57,996 bases of DNA from Pseudomonas sp. Ant30-3 (GCF_000690905.1 NZ_JMCL01000075.1:1-57996), one strand, 5' to 3'. Counted from the stretch's first letter, positions 24,807 through 34,421 are shown. Numbers and translations: made by a program. The notes: a model not told the origin generated them from the letters alone.

Positions 24807-26495
24807 TCAGGCGATATCACGCAACTCCCGTCGCAGAATCTTGCCCACCGGCGTCATCGGCAACGACTCGCGCAACACGATGTGTTTCGGCACTTTGTAC
24901 GCGGTGAAGTTTTCCTTGCAGTAGGCCTTCAGTTCTTCGAGGCTGACACCCGTCTCGCGGGCCACGACAAACAGCTTCACCGCCTCCCCCGAGCGCTCGT
25001 CCGGCACACCGATGACCGCACAGTTGGCGACTTTCGGGTGAGCCATTACCACATCTTCGATCTCGTTCGGGTACACGTTGAAACCGGAGACGATGATCAT
25101 GTCCTTCTTGCGATCGACAATGCGCACAAAACCGTCCGGGTCGATCACGCCGATGTCGCCGGACTTGAACCAGCCCTCGGCATCCAGCACTTCCGCAGTG
25201 GCTTCCGGTTTTTGCCAATAGCCTTTCATGATCTGCGGGCCTTTGATGCACAACTCGCCGCGCTCGCCCAGCGGCTGCTCAATACCTTCATCGTTGATGA
25301 TCTTCAACGTGGTGCCCGGCACCGGCAGGCCTACCGTGCCGATACGCGACTGGCCGCCATAAGGATTGGTGCAGGCGACCGGTGAGGTTTCGGTCAGGCC
25401 GTAGCCTTCGGTGATGCGGCAACCGGTCAGTTGCTCCCAGCGCTCGGCAGTCGCCTTGACCAGCGCGGTGCCGCCGGAGTTGGTGACCTTCAGGCTGGAG
25501 AAATCCAGGGTCTTGAAATCCGGATGCTCCATCAACGCAACGAACAGCGTATTCAGCCCCAGCAGACAGGAAAACCGCCAGTTTTTCAGTTCCTTGATGA
25601 AACCGCCGATATCCCTTGGATTGGTAATCAGCACGTTGTGGTTGCCGGTTACCATCATGCACATGCAGTTCGCCGTGAATGCATAGATGTGGTACAGCGG
25701 CAGCGGCGCGATCATCACTTCCTGACCTTCCCGCAGCAGTGGCTGGCCGTCATCGCCGATCTGCCCCAGGCACGCCCTCGCCTGCTGCATATTGGCGACG
25801 AGATTGCCGTGGGTCAGCATTGCGCCCTTGGCCAGGCCGGTGGTGCCGCCGGTGTATTGCAGCACCGCGATGTCATCGAGCCCGGCGTTCAACGGCTTGA
25901 TGCCCTGCCCCCGGCCTTGGCGCAACGCGGTCTTGAAAGAAATGGCCTGCGGCAAGGCATAGTCCGGAACCATTTTCTTCACTTTGCTGACCATGGTGTT
26001 GACCAGCCAGCCTTTGGCGGCAGGCATCATGTCGCCCATCTTCGCTTCGATCAGGTACTGAATGTCGGTGTCGGCCAGCACTTCCTGGACTCTCTGCCCG
26101 AACATGTTCAGGTAGACCAGCGCCCGTGCGCCGGAATCCTTGAACTGATGGCGCATCTCCCGCGCGGTGTACAGCGGGTTGGTGTTGACCACGATCAGCC
26201 CGGCGCGCAACGCGCCAAACACGGCAATCGGGTATTGCAGGACGTTGGGCATCTGCACCGCGATACGGTCGCCCGGTGCCAGGTCGGTATGAGCTTGCAG
26301 GTAACCGGCGAACGCGGCGCTGTAGCGTTCCAGTTCGGCGTAGGTCAGGGTGACGCCCATGTTGCTGAAGGCCGGGCGGTCAGCAAATTTCTTGCAGGAA
26401 CGCTCGAACACCTCGATCACCGACTTGTAGGCCCCGTGTTCAATGTCCAGGGGCACGCCGGCCGGGCGTTTGTCATTCCAGAAATCAGGTTGCAT
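24807..26495 (-). CDS. fadD2: Long-chain fatty-acid CoA ligase FadD2
   Basis: A 562-residue paralogue of FadD1 with Y-T-G-G-T-T-G-L-A-K-G-A near 215, G-Y-G-L-T-E-T-S-P near 360, W-F-K-S-G-D-I-G and the D-R-K-K-D-M-I-I-V-S-G-F-N signature, ending with P-V-G-K-I-L-R-R-E-L-R-D. Tandem fadD2-fadD1 is the Pseudomonas layout; in P. aeruginosa the two differ in chain-length preference. The ribosome site is GAGG; an A-rich AAGAACAA motif overlaps the start region and could be a Crc site. Divergent from the lipase-like gene at 26721. Confidence 0.95.
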   Translation of the reverse strand: MQPDFWNDKRPAGVPLDIEHGAYKSVIEVFERSCKKFADRPAFSNMGVTLTYAELERYSAAFAGYLQAHTDLAPGDRIAVQMPNVLQYPIAVFGALRAGLIVVNTNPLYTAREMRHQFKDSGARALVYLNMFGQRVQEVLADTDIQYLIEAKMGDMMPAAKGWLVNTMVSKVKKMVPDYALPQAISFKTALRQGRGQGIKPLNAGLDDIAVLQYTGGTTGLAKGAMLTHGNLVANMQQARACLGQIGDDGQPLLREGQEVMIAPLPLYHIYAFTANCMCMMVTGNHNVLITNPRDIGGFIKELKNWRFSCLLGLNTLFVALMEHPDFKTLDFSSLKVTNSGGTALVKATAERWEQLTGCRITEGYGLTETSPVACTNPYGGQSRIGTVGLPVPGTTLKIINDEGIEQPLGERGELCIKGPQIMKGYWQKPEATAEVLDAEGWFKSGDIGVIDPDGFVRIVDRKKDMIIVSGFNVYPNEIEDVVMAHPKVANCAVIGVPDERSGEAVKLFVVARETGVSLEELKAYCKENFTAYKVPKHIVLRESLPMTPVGKILRRELRDIA

Positions 26496-26720
26496 TGTTC
26501 TTGTCCTCTTTACCTGAGCCTATCCGGGCCGCTTTTTTTTCCTTCGTTGCCGAATAAACAAAAAGCGGAGCTTCCCGGACGTTAGCAGCTATGGCGAATC
26601 AGGCAAATATGCCAGTAGCCGTCATAGATCGTGTGAATCTTCCTGCCGTGGCGTGGGCTGATCAGACGTCAACGTCGGGATGCGCTATACAATGCACCGA
26701 GCCCATGCAAAGGAATCGCC

Positions 26721-27665
26721 ATGATCCATGACACTTTCTGGCTGACCGTGAGTGACCGCAGCCGCCTCTTCGTCAACCAGTGGCTGCCTGAGACGCCGTT
26801 GAAGGCGGTGATTCTGGTGGCCCATGGCATGGCGGAACACAGTGGCCGGTACGCTCGCCTGGCGGAAAAATGTTGCGAGAATGGCTACGGCGTTTACGCG
26901 CCGGACTTGCGCGGGCATGGCAAAACGGCCGAAACCGCGACGCTCGGCCACTTCGCCGACGATGACGGTTGGTGCAAGGTGGTCGGCGATCTGGCGAGCC
27001 TCAACCAGCACATCGGCCAACAACATCCCGGTGTGCCGATCGTGCTGCTCGGTCACAGCATGGGCAGTTATCTGGCCCAGGCGTATCTGCTGCACCACAG
27101 TGCCAGCCTGCATGGCGCGATCCTTAGCGGCTCGAATTTTCAGCCTGTGGCGCTTTACCGTGCGGCGCGGCAGATTGCCCGCCTGGAACGCGTGCGTCAG
27201 GGGCGGACCGGGCGCAGCGCCTTGATCGAATGGTTGTCGTTTGGCTCGTTCAACAAGCAATTCAAACCGGTGCGCACGCCGTTCGACTGGCTCAGTCGCG
27301 ACCCGGCTGAAGTCGACAAGTATGCTGCCGACCCGCTTTGCGGGTTTCGCTGCACCAATCAGTTGTGGATCGATTTGCTCGGCGGCTTGCAGCAAATCAG
27401 CAAAGCGTCCAATCTCGCGCAGATCGATCCGGGCCTGCCGTTGCTGGTAATGGGCGGCGAATGTGATCCGGTGAGTGAAGGCAAGCGTCTGACAGACCTG
27501 GCTCACGCATTGCGCGCCGCCGGCAGCCAGAACCTGCAACTGACTGTTTACCCGCACGCACGGCATGAGCTGTTCAACGAAACAAACCGCGATGCAGTCA
27601 CCGCCGATGTGCTGAGCTGGATCGCCGGAGCGCTGAGCCATCGCCGCCCGGCCCGGTCCGAATAG
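26721..27665 (+). CDS. Alpha/beta hydrolase, monoacylglycerol-lipase-like
   Basis: The 314-residue protein is an alpha/beta hydrolase of the serine aminopeptidase S33 / monoacylglycerol lipase type. H-G-M-A-E-H-S-G-R-Y near 34-43 forms the oxyanion region, and the nucleophile elbow is G-H-S-M-G-S near residue 113. G-G-E-C-D-P-V near 252 and Y-P-H-A-R-H-E near 286 supply the acid and the histidine. It lacks a signal peptide, so it is probably cytosolic. It is followed by phaJ1 (42 bases) and divergent from fadD2, so a lipid substrate is likely. Confidence 0.88.
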   Translation: MIHDTFWLTVSDRSRLFVNQWLPETPLKAVILVAHGMAEHSGRYARLAEKCCENGYGVYAPDLRGHGKTAETATLGHFADDDGWCKVVGDLASLNQHIGQQHPGVPIVLLGHSMGSYLAQAYLLHHSASLHGAILSGSNFQPVALYRAARQIARLERVRQGRTGRSALIEWLSFGSFNKQFKPVRTPFDWLSRDPAEVDKYAADPLCGFRCTNQLWIDLLGGLQQISKASNLAQIDPGLPLLVMGGECDPVSEGKRLTDLAHALRAAGSQNLQLTVYPHARHELFNETNRDAVTADVLSWIAGALSHRRPARSE

Positions 27666-27707
27666 TTTTTTTGTGGATTTTTTTATTCGTCACAGGAATT
27701 GAGACAG

Positions 27708-28178
27708 ATGACCCAGGTTACCAACACCCCTTACGAAGCCCTCGAAGTTGGCCAGACCGCCAGTTACAGCAAGACCGTCGAAGAGCGCGACATCCAGCTG
27801 TTCGCCGCGATGTCGGGTGACCACAACCCGGTGCACCTGGACGCCGAATTCGCCGCCGCCACCATGTTCAAGGAGCGCATCGCCCATGGCATGTTCAGCG
27901 GCGCGTTGATCAGTGCGGCCGTTGCCTGCGAGTTGCCTGGGCCGGGGACGATCTATATCGGTCAGCAAATGAGCTTTCAGAAGCCCGTGAAGATTGGCGA
28001 CACGCTGACAGTGCGCCTGGAAATCCTCGAAAAACTGCCGAAATTCCGTGTACGGATTGCCACCCGGGTGTTCAATCAGCGCGATGAACTGGTGGTCGAC
28101 GGCGAGGCCGAGATCCTCGCACCACGCAAGCAGCAGACTGTGACGTTGCCGACATTGCCGGCGATCAGTATTGGGTGA
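27708..28178 (+). CDS. phaJ1: (R)-specific enoyl-CoA hydratase (MaoC family, PhaJ1)
   Basis: The 156-residue hot-dog-fold protein has the hydratase motif S-G-D-H-N-P-V-H-L-D with the catalytic pair Asp38 and His43 and downstream G-M-F-S-G-A-L-I-S-A. It hydrates trans-2-enoyl-CoA from beta-oxidation to (R)-3-hydroxyacyl-CoA, feeding polyhydroxyalkanoate synthesis. Position beside fadD1-fadD2 and the hydrolase matches P. aeruginosa. Start 27708 is ATG; an in-frame TTG at 27699 is unlikely. Confidence 0.92.
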   Translation: MTQVTNTPYEALEVGQTASYSKTVEERDIQLFAAMSGDHNPVHLDAEFAAATMFKERIAHGMFSGALISAAVACELPGPGTIYIGQQMSFQKPVKIGDTLTVRLEILEKLPKFRVRIATRVFNQRDELVVDGEAEILAPRKQQTVTLPTLPAISIG

Positions 28179-28189
28179 TGGTTAAAAAG

Positions 28190-28222
28190 ATCGTCCGAAG
28201 GCTCGGGCCGCGTTCGGACGAT
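28190..28222. terminator. Bidirectional terminator after phaJ1
   Basis: The arms ATCGTCCGAA and TTCGGACGAT (10 bp each) enclose 13 bases. The plus-strand side continues GTTTTGATCTT; the minus side has an A-rich run (TTTTTAAC read from that strand). It separates phaJ1 from the converging efflux operon. Confidence 0.8.
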
Positions 28223-28231
28223 GTTTTGATC

Positions 28232-29092
28232 TTATGGCGCTTCCTGCACCTGCACGCTCGCGGTCATCCCTGAACTCAAATTCACCCCCTCCGGCACCTC
28301 ATCCAGCTTGATCCGCACTGGAATCCGCTGCGCCAGCCGCACCCAGTTGAAGGTCGGTTCCACCTCCGCCAGCAACTGCCCGTCGGGTGTGGTGTTGCGG
28401 TCGGTGATACCGCGACTGATGCTCTCGACATGCCCATGCAACGGCGTGCCGACACTCATCAGCCAGACCTTGACCGGATCGCCCATGCGAATTCTCGGCA
28501 GTTTGGTTTCCTCGAAATACGCCTGCACGTAAAACGTCGAATCATCGATCAGCGCCATCACCGGTTGCCCGGCGTTTACAAAATTGCCCTGCGCCAGTTG
28601 CAGGTTGGTGACATGCCCGCTGCGGGGCGCATGTACCTGACTGCGCGCCAGGTTGAGTTCGGCGACCTTGGCTTCGGCCTGAGCTTCGCGCAGTTCGCCT
28701 CGGGCAATGCCGGCATTGATTTGCGCGTTTTCGCGCAGCTCGGCGCTGATCGCTTGCGGACCCAGCGCGGCGCGGCGACTGGCCTCGCGTTCACGCAATT
28801 TCAGCTGCTGCTGACGGGTTTGCACCACCGCCTGCGCTTTCTCCAGCGCGGCTTCGAAACGATCTCGATCAATGCTCAGCAACAAATCCCCGGCCTTGAC
28901 CCGCTGGTTGTCGAAGGTCTTCAGTTCGCGTACCCAGCCCGACACGTCGGGGGCGATCACCACCACGTCGGCACGGATTCGCGCATCGCGGGTCCACGGG
29001 GTCAGCATGTAGTACTGCCATAGATGGAAACCGGCAAAAATCGCCAGCGCCACCAGGGTCAGGGTTACCGCGACACGTACGGATGTACGCAT
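28232..29092 (-). CDS. HlyD-family membrane fusion protein (AaeA/EmrA-like)
   Basis: The 286-residue periplasmic adaptor has an N-terminal anchor helix (residues about 7-27), then T-P-W-T-R-D-A-R-I-R-A-D-V and V-I-A-P-D-V-S-G-W-V, the usual start of the biotinyl-lipoyl-like domain. A coiled coil of about 70-145 is rich in Q, R and E, and H-A-P-R-S-G-H-V-T-N closes the hairpin. It is last in a three-gene set with a DUF1656 protein and a FUSC exporter. AAGGAG precedes the ATG at 29092; the TTG two codons upstream is disfavoured. Confidence 0.88.
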   Translation of the reverse strand: MRTSVRVAVTLTLVALAIFAGFHLWQYYMLTPWTRDARIRADVVVIAPDVSGWVRELKTFDNQRVKAGDLLLSIDRDRFEAALEKAQAVVQTRQQQLKLREREASRRAALGPQAISAELRENAQINAGIARGELREAQAEAKVAELNLARSQVHAPRSGHVTNLQLAQGNFVNAGQPVMALIDDSTFYVQAYFEETKLPRIRMGDPVKVWLMSVGTPLHGHVESISRGITDRNTTPDGQLLAEVEPTFNWVRLAQRIPVRIKLDEVPEGVNLSSGMTASVQVQEAP

Positions 29093-29102
29093 GTTCAACT
29101 CC

Positions 29103-29309
29103 TTATAAAGGTCCGAGGACGACGGTGATCAGTGTCAATACGCAGACGTACAAGGCGCAATCGAATAACGCTTCGTGCCAGATCCAGCGCCCGACCGGGG
29201 TCAGTTGCAGCAGCATGCGCAAACCGCCGGTGACCAGCAGCGCCAGCACCACATAAATCAGAAAAGGACTGAGCAGGACGCCGCCCACTGACCATTCACG
29301 CAAGCCCAT
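29103..29309 (-). CDS. DUF1656 small membrane protein (AaeX-like)
   Basis: The 68-residue protein has two hydrophobic helices (about 10-30 and 48-66), with R-E-W-S-V-G-G-V-L-L-S-P-F at the start, the DUF1656 pattern. Such small proteins sit between the FUSC exporter and the HlyD adaptor in AaeXAB-type pumps; their job is unknown. The start overlaps the end of the exporter gene by 14 bases, and the stop is 10 bases before the HlyD start. Confidence 0.87.
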   Translation of the reverse strand: MGLREWSVGGVLLSPFLIYVVLALLVTGGLRMLLQLTPVGRWIWHEALFDCALYVCVLTLITVVLGPL

Positions 29310-31284
29310 GGCTGACCTCCTGCTGACGACACCAGGCGCGCCAGCTGTTGTGCAATTGCAGCACCGCGCCCTGCGCCAGTTTCACGGCATCGCTGGGCGG
29401 TAATGCGTATAACGTCTGCAAAAATTCTTCACTCGGTTGTTGCAACGCATCGGCGCGACTGGCGGCCGGACCTTGCTGCAGAAGTTTTTCCAACTGATCG
29501 AGATACCGACGCTGAGGCACACCGACCGGCGCCTGCGCCACGGCGAGACTCAAGCGCAAATGCAGCAACTCGTCGCCGATGTCCAGGCCCGGCAAGCCAT
29601 CGTCCCAGCGGCTGCGTGCTGGCTCCGGCAACTCGGGATAGTGCCGCGCCAACTGCAACAGGCGATCGGCCATGCGCCCGCCGAACCAGCTTTCGGCACC
29701 GCGCAGATTGCGTCGGGTCAGGCGCACCAGGTCGTGCAGGGTCGCGGTTAACAAGCGTCGGCTGTGCCATGCCGGATCGCGCAGCATCAATAACCGGAAC
29801 GCCAGCACCGCCGCGCCCACGCCGATGACAATCGCTTGAGCACTGTTGAAAAAGTTCGCGACATCGAATTTCATCGCGTTGAGCGGCGATATCAGCACGA
29901 TAAAGTGCAGGCAGAACGAGGTCGCTGTGGCGCCTATCTGCGGCTTGGCCATGCCCAGCGCACCGAAGAATAACGGCACGCCCATGCCGAGGCAGAGCAA
30001 GGCAAAGCTGCTCCATTGCGGCAGCAGAATCTGCCCGACGATAAACGCTGATGGAATTGCCAGAAAAATACCGCGCATGAAACTCATACCGATTTGCGCG
30101 CCGTTTTCGCGACTGGCGAACAGGCTGCACACCACGCAGGTCAGCAGCAAAGCGCCCGAAGCAGCCGGCCAGGCGGTGGCCAGCCAGAAGCATGACACCA
30201 CCAGAAAAGCCAAGGCACTGCGCGCGCCGAAGACCAATGCCAATGACAGGTCGCGATGCGACGCGAGCGTGCGCGGCGGGTCGACCGTTTCCCTGCCCTC
30301 CTCCACCGCCTGCAGTGCCGCGCTTGCCGCCATGGCGCTGTCGAGCAGCAGGGCCAGACGCGCCAGGCAGTAACTTTGCGCCGAGCTGATTTGCGCATCG
30401 TGCGAGGCATCGAGCAATCGCGGGCGCAACGCTTGCAGGGCAGCCGGATCGGAATGGTCCAGCGCCTCCAGCACTTCGTTCATCCACGGTTGCAATGGCT
30501 CGGCTTCCTGCGGTTCCAGCTGCTTCCACTGCCGACGCACTGAGCGCGCGATGCGCAGCAACATCAACAGCTTCTGGCTCAGGCCACTGATTGAACGCGC
30601 ACGCTGCCGCCCCAGACTGCCTTCGAACCAGGCATGTTCGCGCTGCGCATCGACCGCGACGATCCTGCCGAGGATTTCCAGCAAACCTTTACGCGCCTGG
30701 CCATCGCCCGCCAATGTTGCCTGTGCGGCCTTCATACCGCTTTGCCAGGCGGCACGTGCCTGATCCGCCAGTTGCTGTTCGACGCGCATTGGCCACAGCA
30801 ACGCACTCGCGGCGGTGGCGCAGATAATGCCCAGGGAGATTTCCGTGCAGCGCGCCACAGCTTGATCGAACACCGTGAGCGGATGGCTGATGGCCGGCAA
30901 CGCGATGATCGCCACCGTGTAACCGGCCAGCACGAAGGAGTAGGACCAGGCACTGCGCAACAACGTCGAGCTCGCCGTGCACAGCCCGAGCCACAGGGCC
31001 AGCGCCAACAGAAACAGCCAGGGCGTCTGCGCAAACAACCCCATGAAGACCACCGACATGATGGTGCCGACGATCGTTCCCAACAGTCGCGCCAAGCCTT
31101 TCTGCACCACCATCCCCGACAGTGGCTGCGCAACGATAAACGCTGTCATCAACGCCCACGCCGGTTGCTCAAGCCCCCAGCGCATCGCCAGCCACAGCGC
31201 CAGGCCGCCGCCGAGCACGGTCTTGATTGCGAATTGCAAAGCACGGCGGTCAGGCAGGAATAACGCCTGGAAAGTGATGGGCAC
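29296..31284 (-). CDS. FUSC-family aromatic-acid exporter (AaeB-like)
   Basis: The 662-residue inner-membrane protein has two blocks of about five hydrophobic segments separated by soluble regions, the FUSC/AaeB layout. W-A-L-M-T-A-F-I-V-A-Q-P and the following G-T-I-V-G-T segment are family marks. These pumps export hydroxylated aromatic acids or fusaric acid. Start 31284 is GTG (P-I-T-F-Q-A-L); GTG at 31305 gives seven more residues and neither has a good ribosome site. No regulator or outer-membrane factor is adjacent. Confidence 0.85.
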   Translation of the reverse strand: MPITFQALFLPDRRALQFAIKTVLGGGLALWLAMRWGLEQPAWALMTAFIVAQPLSGMVVQKGLARLLGTIVGTIMSVVFMGLFAQTPWLFLLALALWLGLCTASSTLLRSAWSYSFVLAGYTVAIIALPAISHPLTVFDQAVARCTEISLGIICATAASALLWPMRVEQQLADQARAAWQSGMKAAQATLAGDGQARKGLLEILGRIVAVDAQREHAWFEGSLGRQRARSISGLSQKLLMLLRIARSVRRQWKQLEPQEAEPLQPWMNEVLEALDHSDPAALQALRPRLLDASHDAQISSAQSYCLARLALLLDSAMAASAALQAVEEGRETVDPPRTLASHRDLSLALVFGARSALAFLVVSCFWLATAWPAASGALLLTCVVCSLFASRENGAQIGMSFMRGIFLAIPSAFIVGQILLPQWSSFALLCLGMGVPLFFGALGMAKPQIGATATSFCLHFIVLISPLNAMKFDVANFFNSAQAIVIGVGAAVLAFRLLMLRDPAWHSRRLLTATLHDLVRLTRRNLRGAESWFGGRMADRLLQLARHYPELPEPARSRWDDGLPGLDIGDELLHLRLSLAVAQAPVGVPQRRYLDQLEKLLQQGPAASRADALQQPSEEFLQTLYALPPSDAVKLAQGAVLQLHNSWRAWCRQQEVSHGLA

Positions 31285-31396
31285 AGGGAAAACTCTGAAG
31301 GGCACGGTTTAACGATAGACGTAATGCGCGGGGACAACGGGCAGACAAATTATTAGCTAGCTAACTATGTACAGTCCAGCACTTATTTACAGACAC

Positions 31397-31425
31397 AAAA
31401 AAACGCCAGACTGGCTGGCGTTTTT
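31397..31425 (-). terminator. Terminator of the DUF2383 gene
   Basis: ACGCCAG and CTGGCGT are the arms of a short hairpin with runs of A and T on either side, so it can work in both directions. It lies 17 bases after the stop at 31442. Confidence 0.82.
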
Positions 31426-31441
31426 GACAGGCTACGAACGC

Positions 31442-31909
31442 TTACGAGCGTGCGCGAGCCTGGTTACGCAGGGCTTTCACCTGGTCGTGGTTACGTTGCA
31501 CACCGTGGAACTGCTTTTCAACCAAATCACGGATGCCGACCAGATTGTGCTTGTTGATTTTTTCCATCGCTTCTTTGTAAGCCTTCAGTGCGTGGTCTTC
31601 ACCGCGCTCTGCTTCATTCAGAACGGCTTCTTCGTCTTTGCCGGTGAACACGGCTTTGACGTCTACCCAGCGACGGTGCAAGTCACCGCTGACGCTGGTA
31701 GAAGTTTCCGGGTCGCCACCCATCGAACGTACAGCAGCCTGCAGTTCAGCAGCAGCGGCAGCGCAATCGGCGGAACGCTTCACAAACAGAGCTTTCAGTT
31801 CTGGATGCTTGATGTCTTCTGCGCAGGTCTTGAAGCCTTCTTGACCATCTTTGCTGGTTTCGATCAGGTCGTTCAGGACGGAGATGGATTCTTTATTGAT
31901 GTCAGTCAT
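31442..31909 (-). CDS. PA2169-family four-helix-bundle protein (DUF2383)
   Basis: A 155-residue soluble protein, mostly helical and charged. The N-terminal half (V-L-N-D-L-I-E-T-S-K-D-G-Q-E-G-F) and E-D-H-A-L-K-A-Y near residue 105 match the PA2169/DUF2383 family of ferritin-like four-helix bundles. Relatives are stationary-phase and stress-induced; the function is unproven. GAGGAATTGAAA precedes the ATG at 31909. Confidence 0.88.
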   Translation of the reverse strand: MTDINKESISVLNDLIETSKDGQEGFKTCAEDIKHPELKALFVKRSADCAAAAAELQAAVRSMGGDPETSTSVSGDLHRRWVDVKAVFTGKDEEAVLNEAERGEDHALKAYKEAMEKINKHNLVGIRDLVEKQFHGVQRNHDQVKALRNQARARS

Positions 31910-32112
31910 TTTCAATTCCTCACGGGGTTGATGAAAGATGTAATAGCTATTGCACCCTGCATGCCAGTTTTGGATTGAACAATAAATTGTTATATTTCAA
32001 TCACTTATAATTTCTGTCAAAAACTGTATCCGCTTTTTTTGCATGATCTGTCATTTGGCCTGCATGCAGAATGCCTGTATTTTCATCCTGACTGAATGCA
32101 AGTGGCCGACAG

Positions 32113-32349
32113 ATGAACCCCGAAAAGCTCGAATTACTGATCACCCGTGAAATGCCCTTCGGCAAATACAAAGGCCGGATCATTGCCGACCTTCCTGGCC
32201 AATACCTCAACTGGTTCGCCCGCGAAGGATTTCCCCATGGCGAACTGGGCGGGTTGCTGGCCCTCATGCAGGAAATCGATCACAACGGATTATCGGAATT
32301 GCTGGAACCGCTGCGCGCCAAACATGGCAAACCCGCCCCTCGCCACTGA
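32113..32349 (+). CDS. DUF3820 protein (quorum-sensing-regulated virulence factor family)
   Basis: The 78-residue protein carries the DUF3820 core M-P-F-G-K-Y-K-G-R-I-I-A-D-L-P near residues 14-28 and Y-L-N-W-F-A-R-E-G-F-P. In larger proteins this motif accompanies exonuclease-like domains, but the small stand-alone form has no shown activity. No signal peptide. It is followed after 20 bases by the aminotransferase gene on the same strand, so they may be co-transcribed. Confidence 0.85.
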   Translation: MNPEKLELLITREMPFGKYKGRIIADLPGQYLNWFAREGFPHGELGGLLALMQEIDHNGLSELLEPLRAKHGKPAPRH

Positions 32350-32369
32350 ACCCCTTGATCGAGTCCTCC

Positions 32370-33551
32370 ATGCCTGAGAACACCCGACGTGCCCGTGATG
32401 AATCTTTCTGGCAGACATTCGCCGACCGCTACGACCTGGAACCCGGCCCGGTCAATCTGGAAAACGGCTACTTCGGACGCATGTCGCGCACGGTGGTCGA
32501 GGAATATCAGCGCAACATCGAGTTCATCAATCGCAGCAACTCGGTCTATGTGCGCCAGCGCTTCGAGCAGCATGAAGGCCTGACGATTCGCGCGGCGGTT
32601 GCCGAATTGATCAAGGTGCCTGACGACACCGTCGCCCTCACCCGCAACGCTACCGACGGCCTGCAATCGCTGATCCGCAATTACAACCTGCTCAAGCCAG
32701 GCGATCAGGTGCTGATCTGCGATCTGGAATACGACACGGTCAAGAGCGCCATGCGCTGGCTGGCGCGCAACCGTGGCGCCGATATCATCGAAATCGAGCA
32801 CGCCCATCCCGCCACCTACGACGGCCTGCTGAATACGTACCGCGACATCTTCGCGCGTCATCCGCGCCTTAAATTGATGGCGCTGACCCACGTCACGCAT
32901 CGCACCGGGCTGGTCATGCCGGTGCAGGCCATTGCCGCGGCCGCCAAAGAGCACGGCATCGATGTGATCCTCGACGGTGCGCACGCATTGGGCCAGATCG
33001 AATTCAAACTCGATGAGCTGGGTATCGCGTTCGCCGGTTTTAATCTGCACAAATGGATCGGGTCGCCACTGACCCTGGGATTTATTTACATCGCCCGCGA
33101 GCGCCTCGCCGACATCGACCCGGACATGGCAGAGACGCATTACCCGATCAGCGATATTCGCGCCCGCACACCCCACAGCACCCCCAACATCCCGGCGTTG
33201 CTGACCCTGCCGTTAGTGCTCGAAGAACATCGGGCCATGGGCGCTGCAACGGCGAAGGGCGCAAGGCTCAACTACCTGCGTGATCTATGGGTCAGCGCGG
33301 TCCGTGAGTTGCCGGGCATCGAAGTCCTCACGCCGGATGACCCGCGCCTGTATTGCGGCATCACCGCCATGCGCTTCACCCGGCATGACGATCAGCAGGT
33401 CATGGTCGAGCGACTGCTCAAGGACTACAACCTGTTTACCATCGTGCGCAGCGGTGCAGCCTGTGGGCCGTGTATCCGCATCACGCCGGGGCTCATCAGC
33501 AGCGCTGACGATATGCAGCGGCTGAGCAAAGCGCTCGACGAACTGCGCTGA
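32370..33551 (+). CDS. Class V aminotransferase (isopenicillin-N-epimerase-like)
   Basis: The 393-residue PLP enzyme of fold type I, class V, has T-R-N-A-T-D-G near 92-98, I-L-D-G-A-H-A-L-G-Q near 200 and F-N-L-H-K-W-I-G near 225-232, whose lysine is the PLP anchor. Relatives include isopenicillin-N epimerase, cysteine desulfurases and serine racemase-like proteins; the active-site loop cysteine of true desulfurases is not evident. No antibiotic cluster is adjacent. Substrate unknown. The ATG at 32370 is preferred to TTG at 32355. Confidence 0.85.
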   Translation: MPENTRRARDESFWQTFADRYDLEPGPVNLENGYFGRMSRTVVEEYQRNIEFINRSNSVYVRQRFEQHEGLTIRAAVAELIKVPDDTVALTRNATDGLQSLIRNYNLLKPGDQVLICDLEYDTVKSAMRWLARNRGADIIEIEHAHPATYDGLLNTYRDIFARHPRLKLMALTHVTHRTGLVMPVQAIAAAAKEHGIDVILDGAHALGQIEFKLDELGIAFAGFNLHKWIGSPLTLGFIYIARERLADIDPDMAETHYPISDIRARTPHSTPNIPALLTLPLVLEEHRAMGAATAKGARLNYLRDLWVSAVRELPGIEVLTPDDPRLYCGITAMRFTRHDDQQVMVERLLKDYNLFTIVRSGAACGPCIRITPGLISSADDMQRLSKALDELR

Positions 33552-33553
33552 GT

Positions 33554-34279
33554 TCAGACGGTGTATTTGTCGAAGTCTTCGGGCCGGATCTGCGATGACA
33601 CCGCGAACGTGTCGATGCCAATGGTCGTGTGCCCGAAGAAGCCATCGTCGCTGGAGTCGCGGCCGAGCGTGTGAATGTTCAAGGTCGACGCTTCTCCGCC
33701 CATGGCGGCGTAGAAGAAGTCTTGCGCGTTATTGAGTGGGGCAACGCCGCGACCGCTGTACTCCCGAGTGTTGAGCACCGACCTGGACGCCACCTCCGGA
33801 AAATACAACTGCCCGACCCAGGCCACGTGACGTTCTTCCAGATAGTTGTTGCCGGCGGTGATGCGCACGGCGACGTGTATGTGCAGCGCCCGGCCGGCAT
33901 AAAAACCGGGGTAGATGGTGGTGAAGCGTACGATGCCATCGCTGTCGGTGAACTGCCCGCCACGCAGGTAGGTATCGTCATCGGTGCGCGGGATGGAGCC
34001 GATGGCCTCGACGTCGACTTCCTCGTCCGGATTGATCTTGCTCCAGCCGGAATACGCGCCGCGGGCGTTGCAATGCCAGATATCGACGATCGCGCCGGTG
34101 ACAGGCTGGCCCGTCATCGCATCGACGATTTTCAGGCGCAGCACGAGCGGGATGCCATCCATGCCTTCGCTGATGTTGCGTCTGATGAGTTTGGAATTTC
34201 GAAAGTAAGGGCCGGCGATTTGCTCGGGTGACAGCAGATAAGCGGGAAGTGCGGTGGGTGAAGAATTGATAGCGTTCAT
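33554..34279 (-). CDS. Intradiol ring-cleavage dioxygenase-like protein
   Basis: The 241-residue protein has the intradiol dioxygenase core. E-Q-I-A-G-P-Y-F near 20-27 gives the first tyrosine region and V-D-I-W-H-C-N-A-R-G-A-Y near 70-81 is typical. I-Y-P-G-F-Y-A-G-R-A-L-H-I-H-V near 125-139 supplies the Tyr and two His iron ligands. It lacks a signal or Tat peptide. Catechol or hydroxyquinol cleavage is possible, but no aromatic pathway genes are nearby. GGAAGAGATC precedes the ATG. Confidence 0.85.
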   Translation of the reverse strand: MNAINSSPTALPAYLLSPEQIAGPYFRNSKLIRRNISEGMDGIPLVLRLKIVDAMTGQPVTGAIVDIWHCNARGAYSGWSKINPDEEVDVEAIGSIPRTDDDTYLRGGQFTDSDGIVRFTTIYPGFYAGRALHIHVAVRITAGNNYLEERHVAWVGQLYFPEVASRSVLNTREYSGRGVAPLNNAQDFFYAAMGGEASTLNIHTLGRDSSDDGFFGHTTIGIDTFAVSSQIRPEDFDKYTV

Positions 34280-34391
34280 GAGTTGATCTCTTCCATAAGA
34301 TGGAAGCAGATTAGCGCTGCACGGCGGGCGGGGGGCGTTAACTGTGTATCGCAAAATGTCGATTTTTGCAGGTCGTTAGATCTGCGGGCAA

Positions 34392-34421
34392 AAAAAAACG
34401 GCGCACCGACCAAGTGCACCG
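34392..34421 (-). terminator. Terminator of the zwf-pgl-eda operon
   Basis: On the minus strand GGTGCAC and GTGCGCC pair (one G-U) around a 7-base loop, followed by GTTTTTTTT. It lies about 45 bases after the eda stop. Confidence 0.8.
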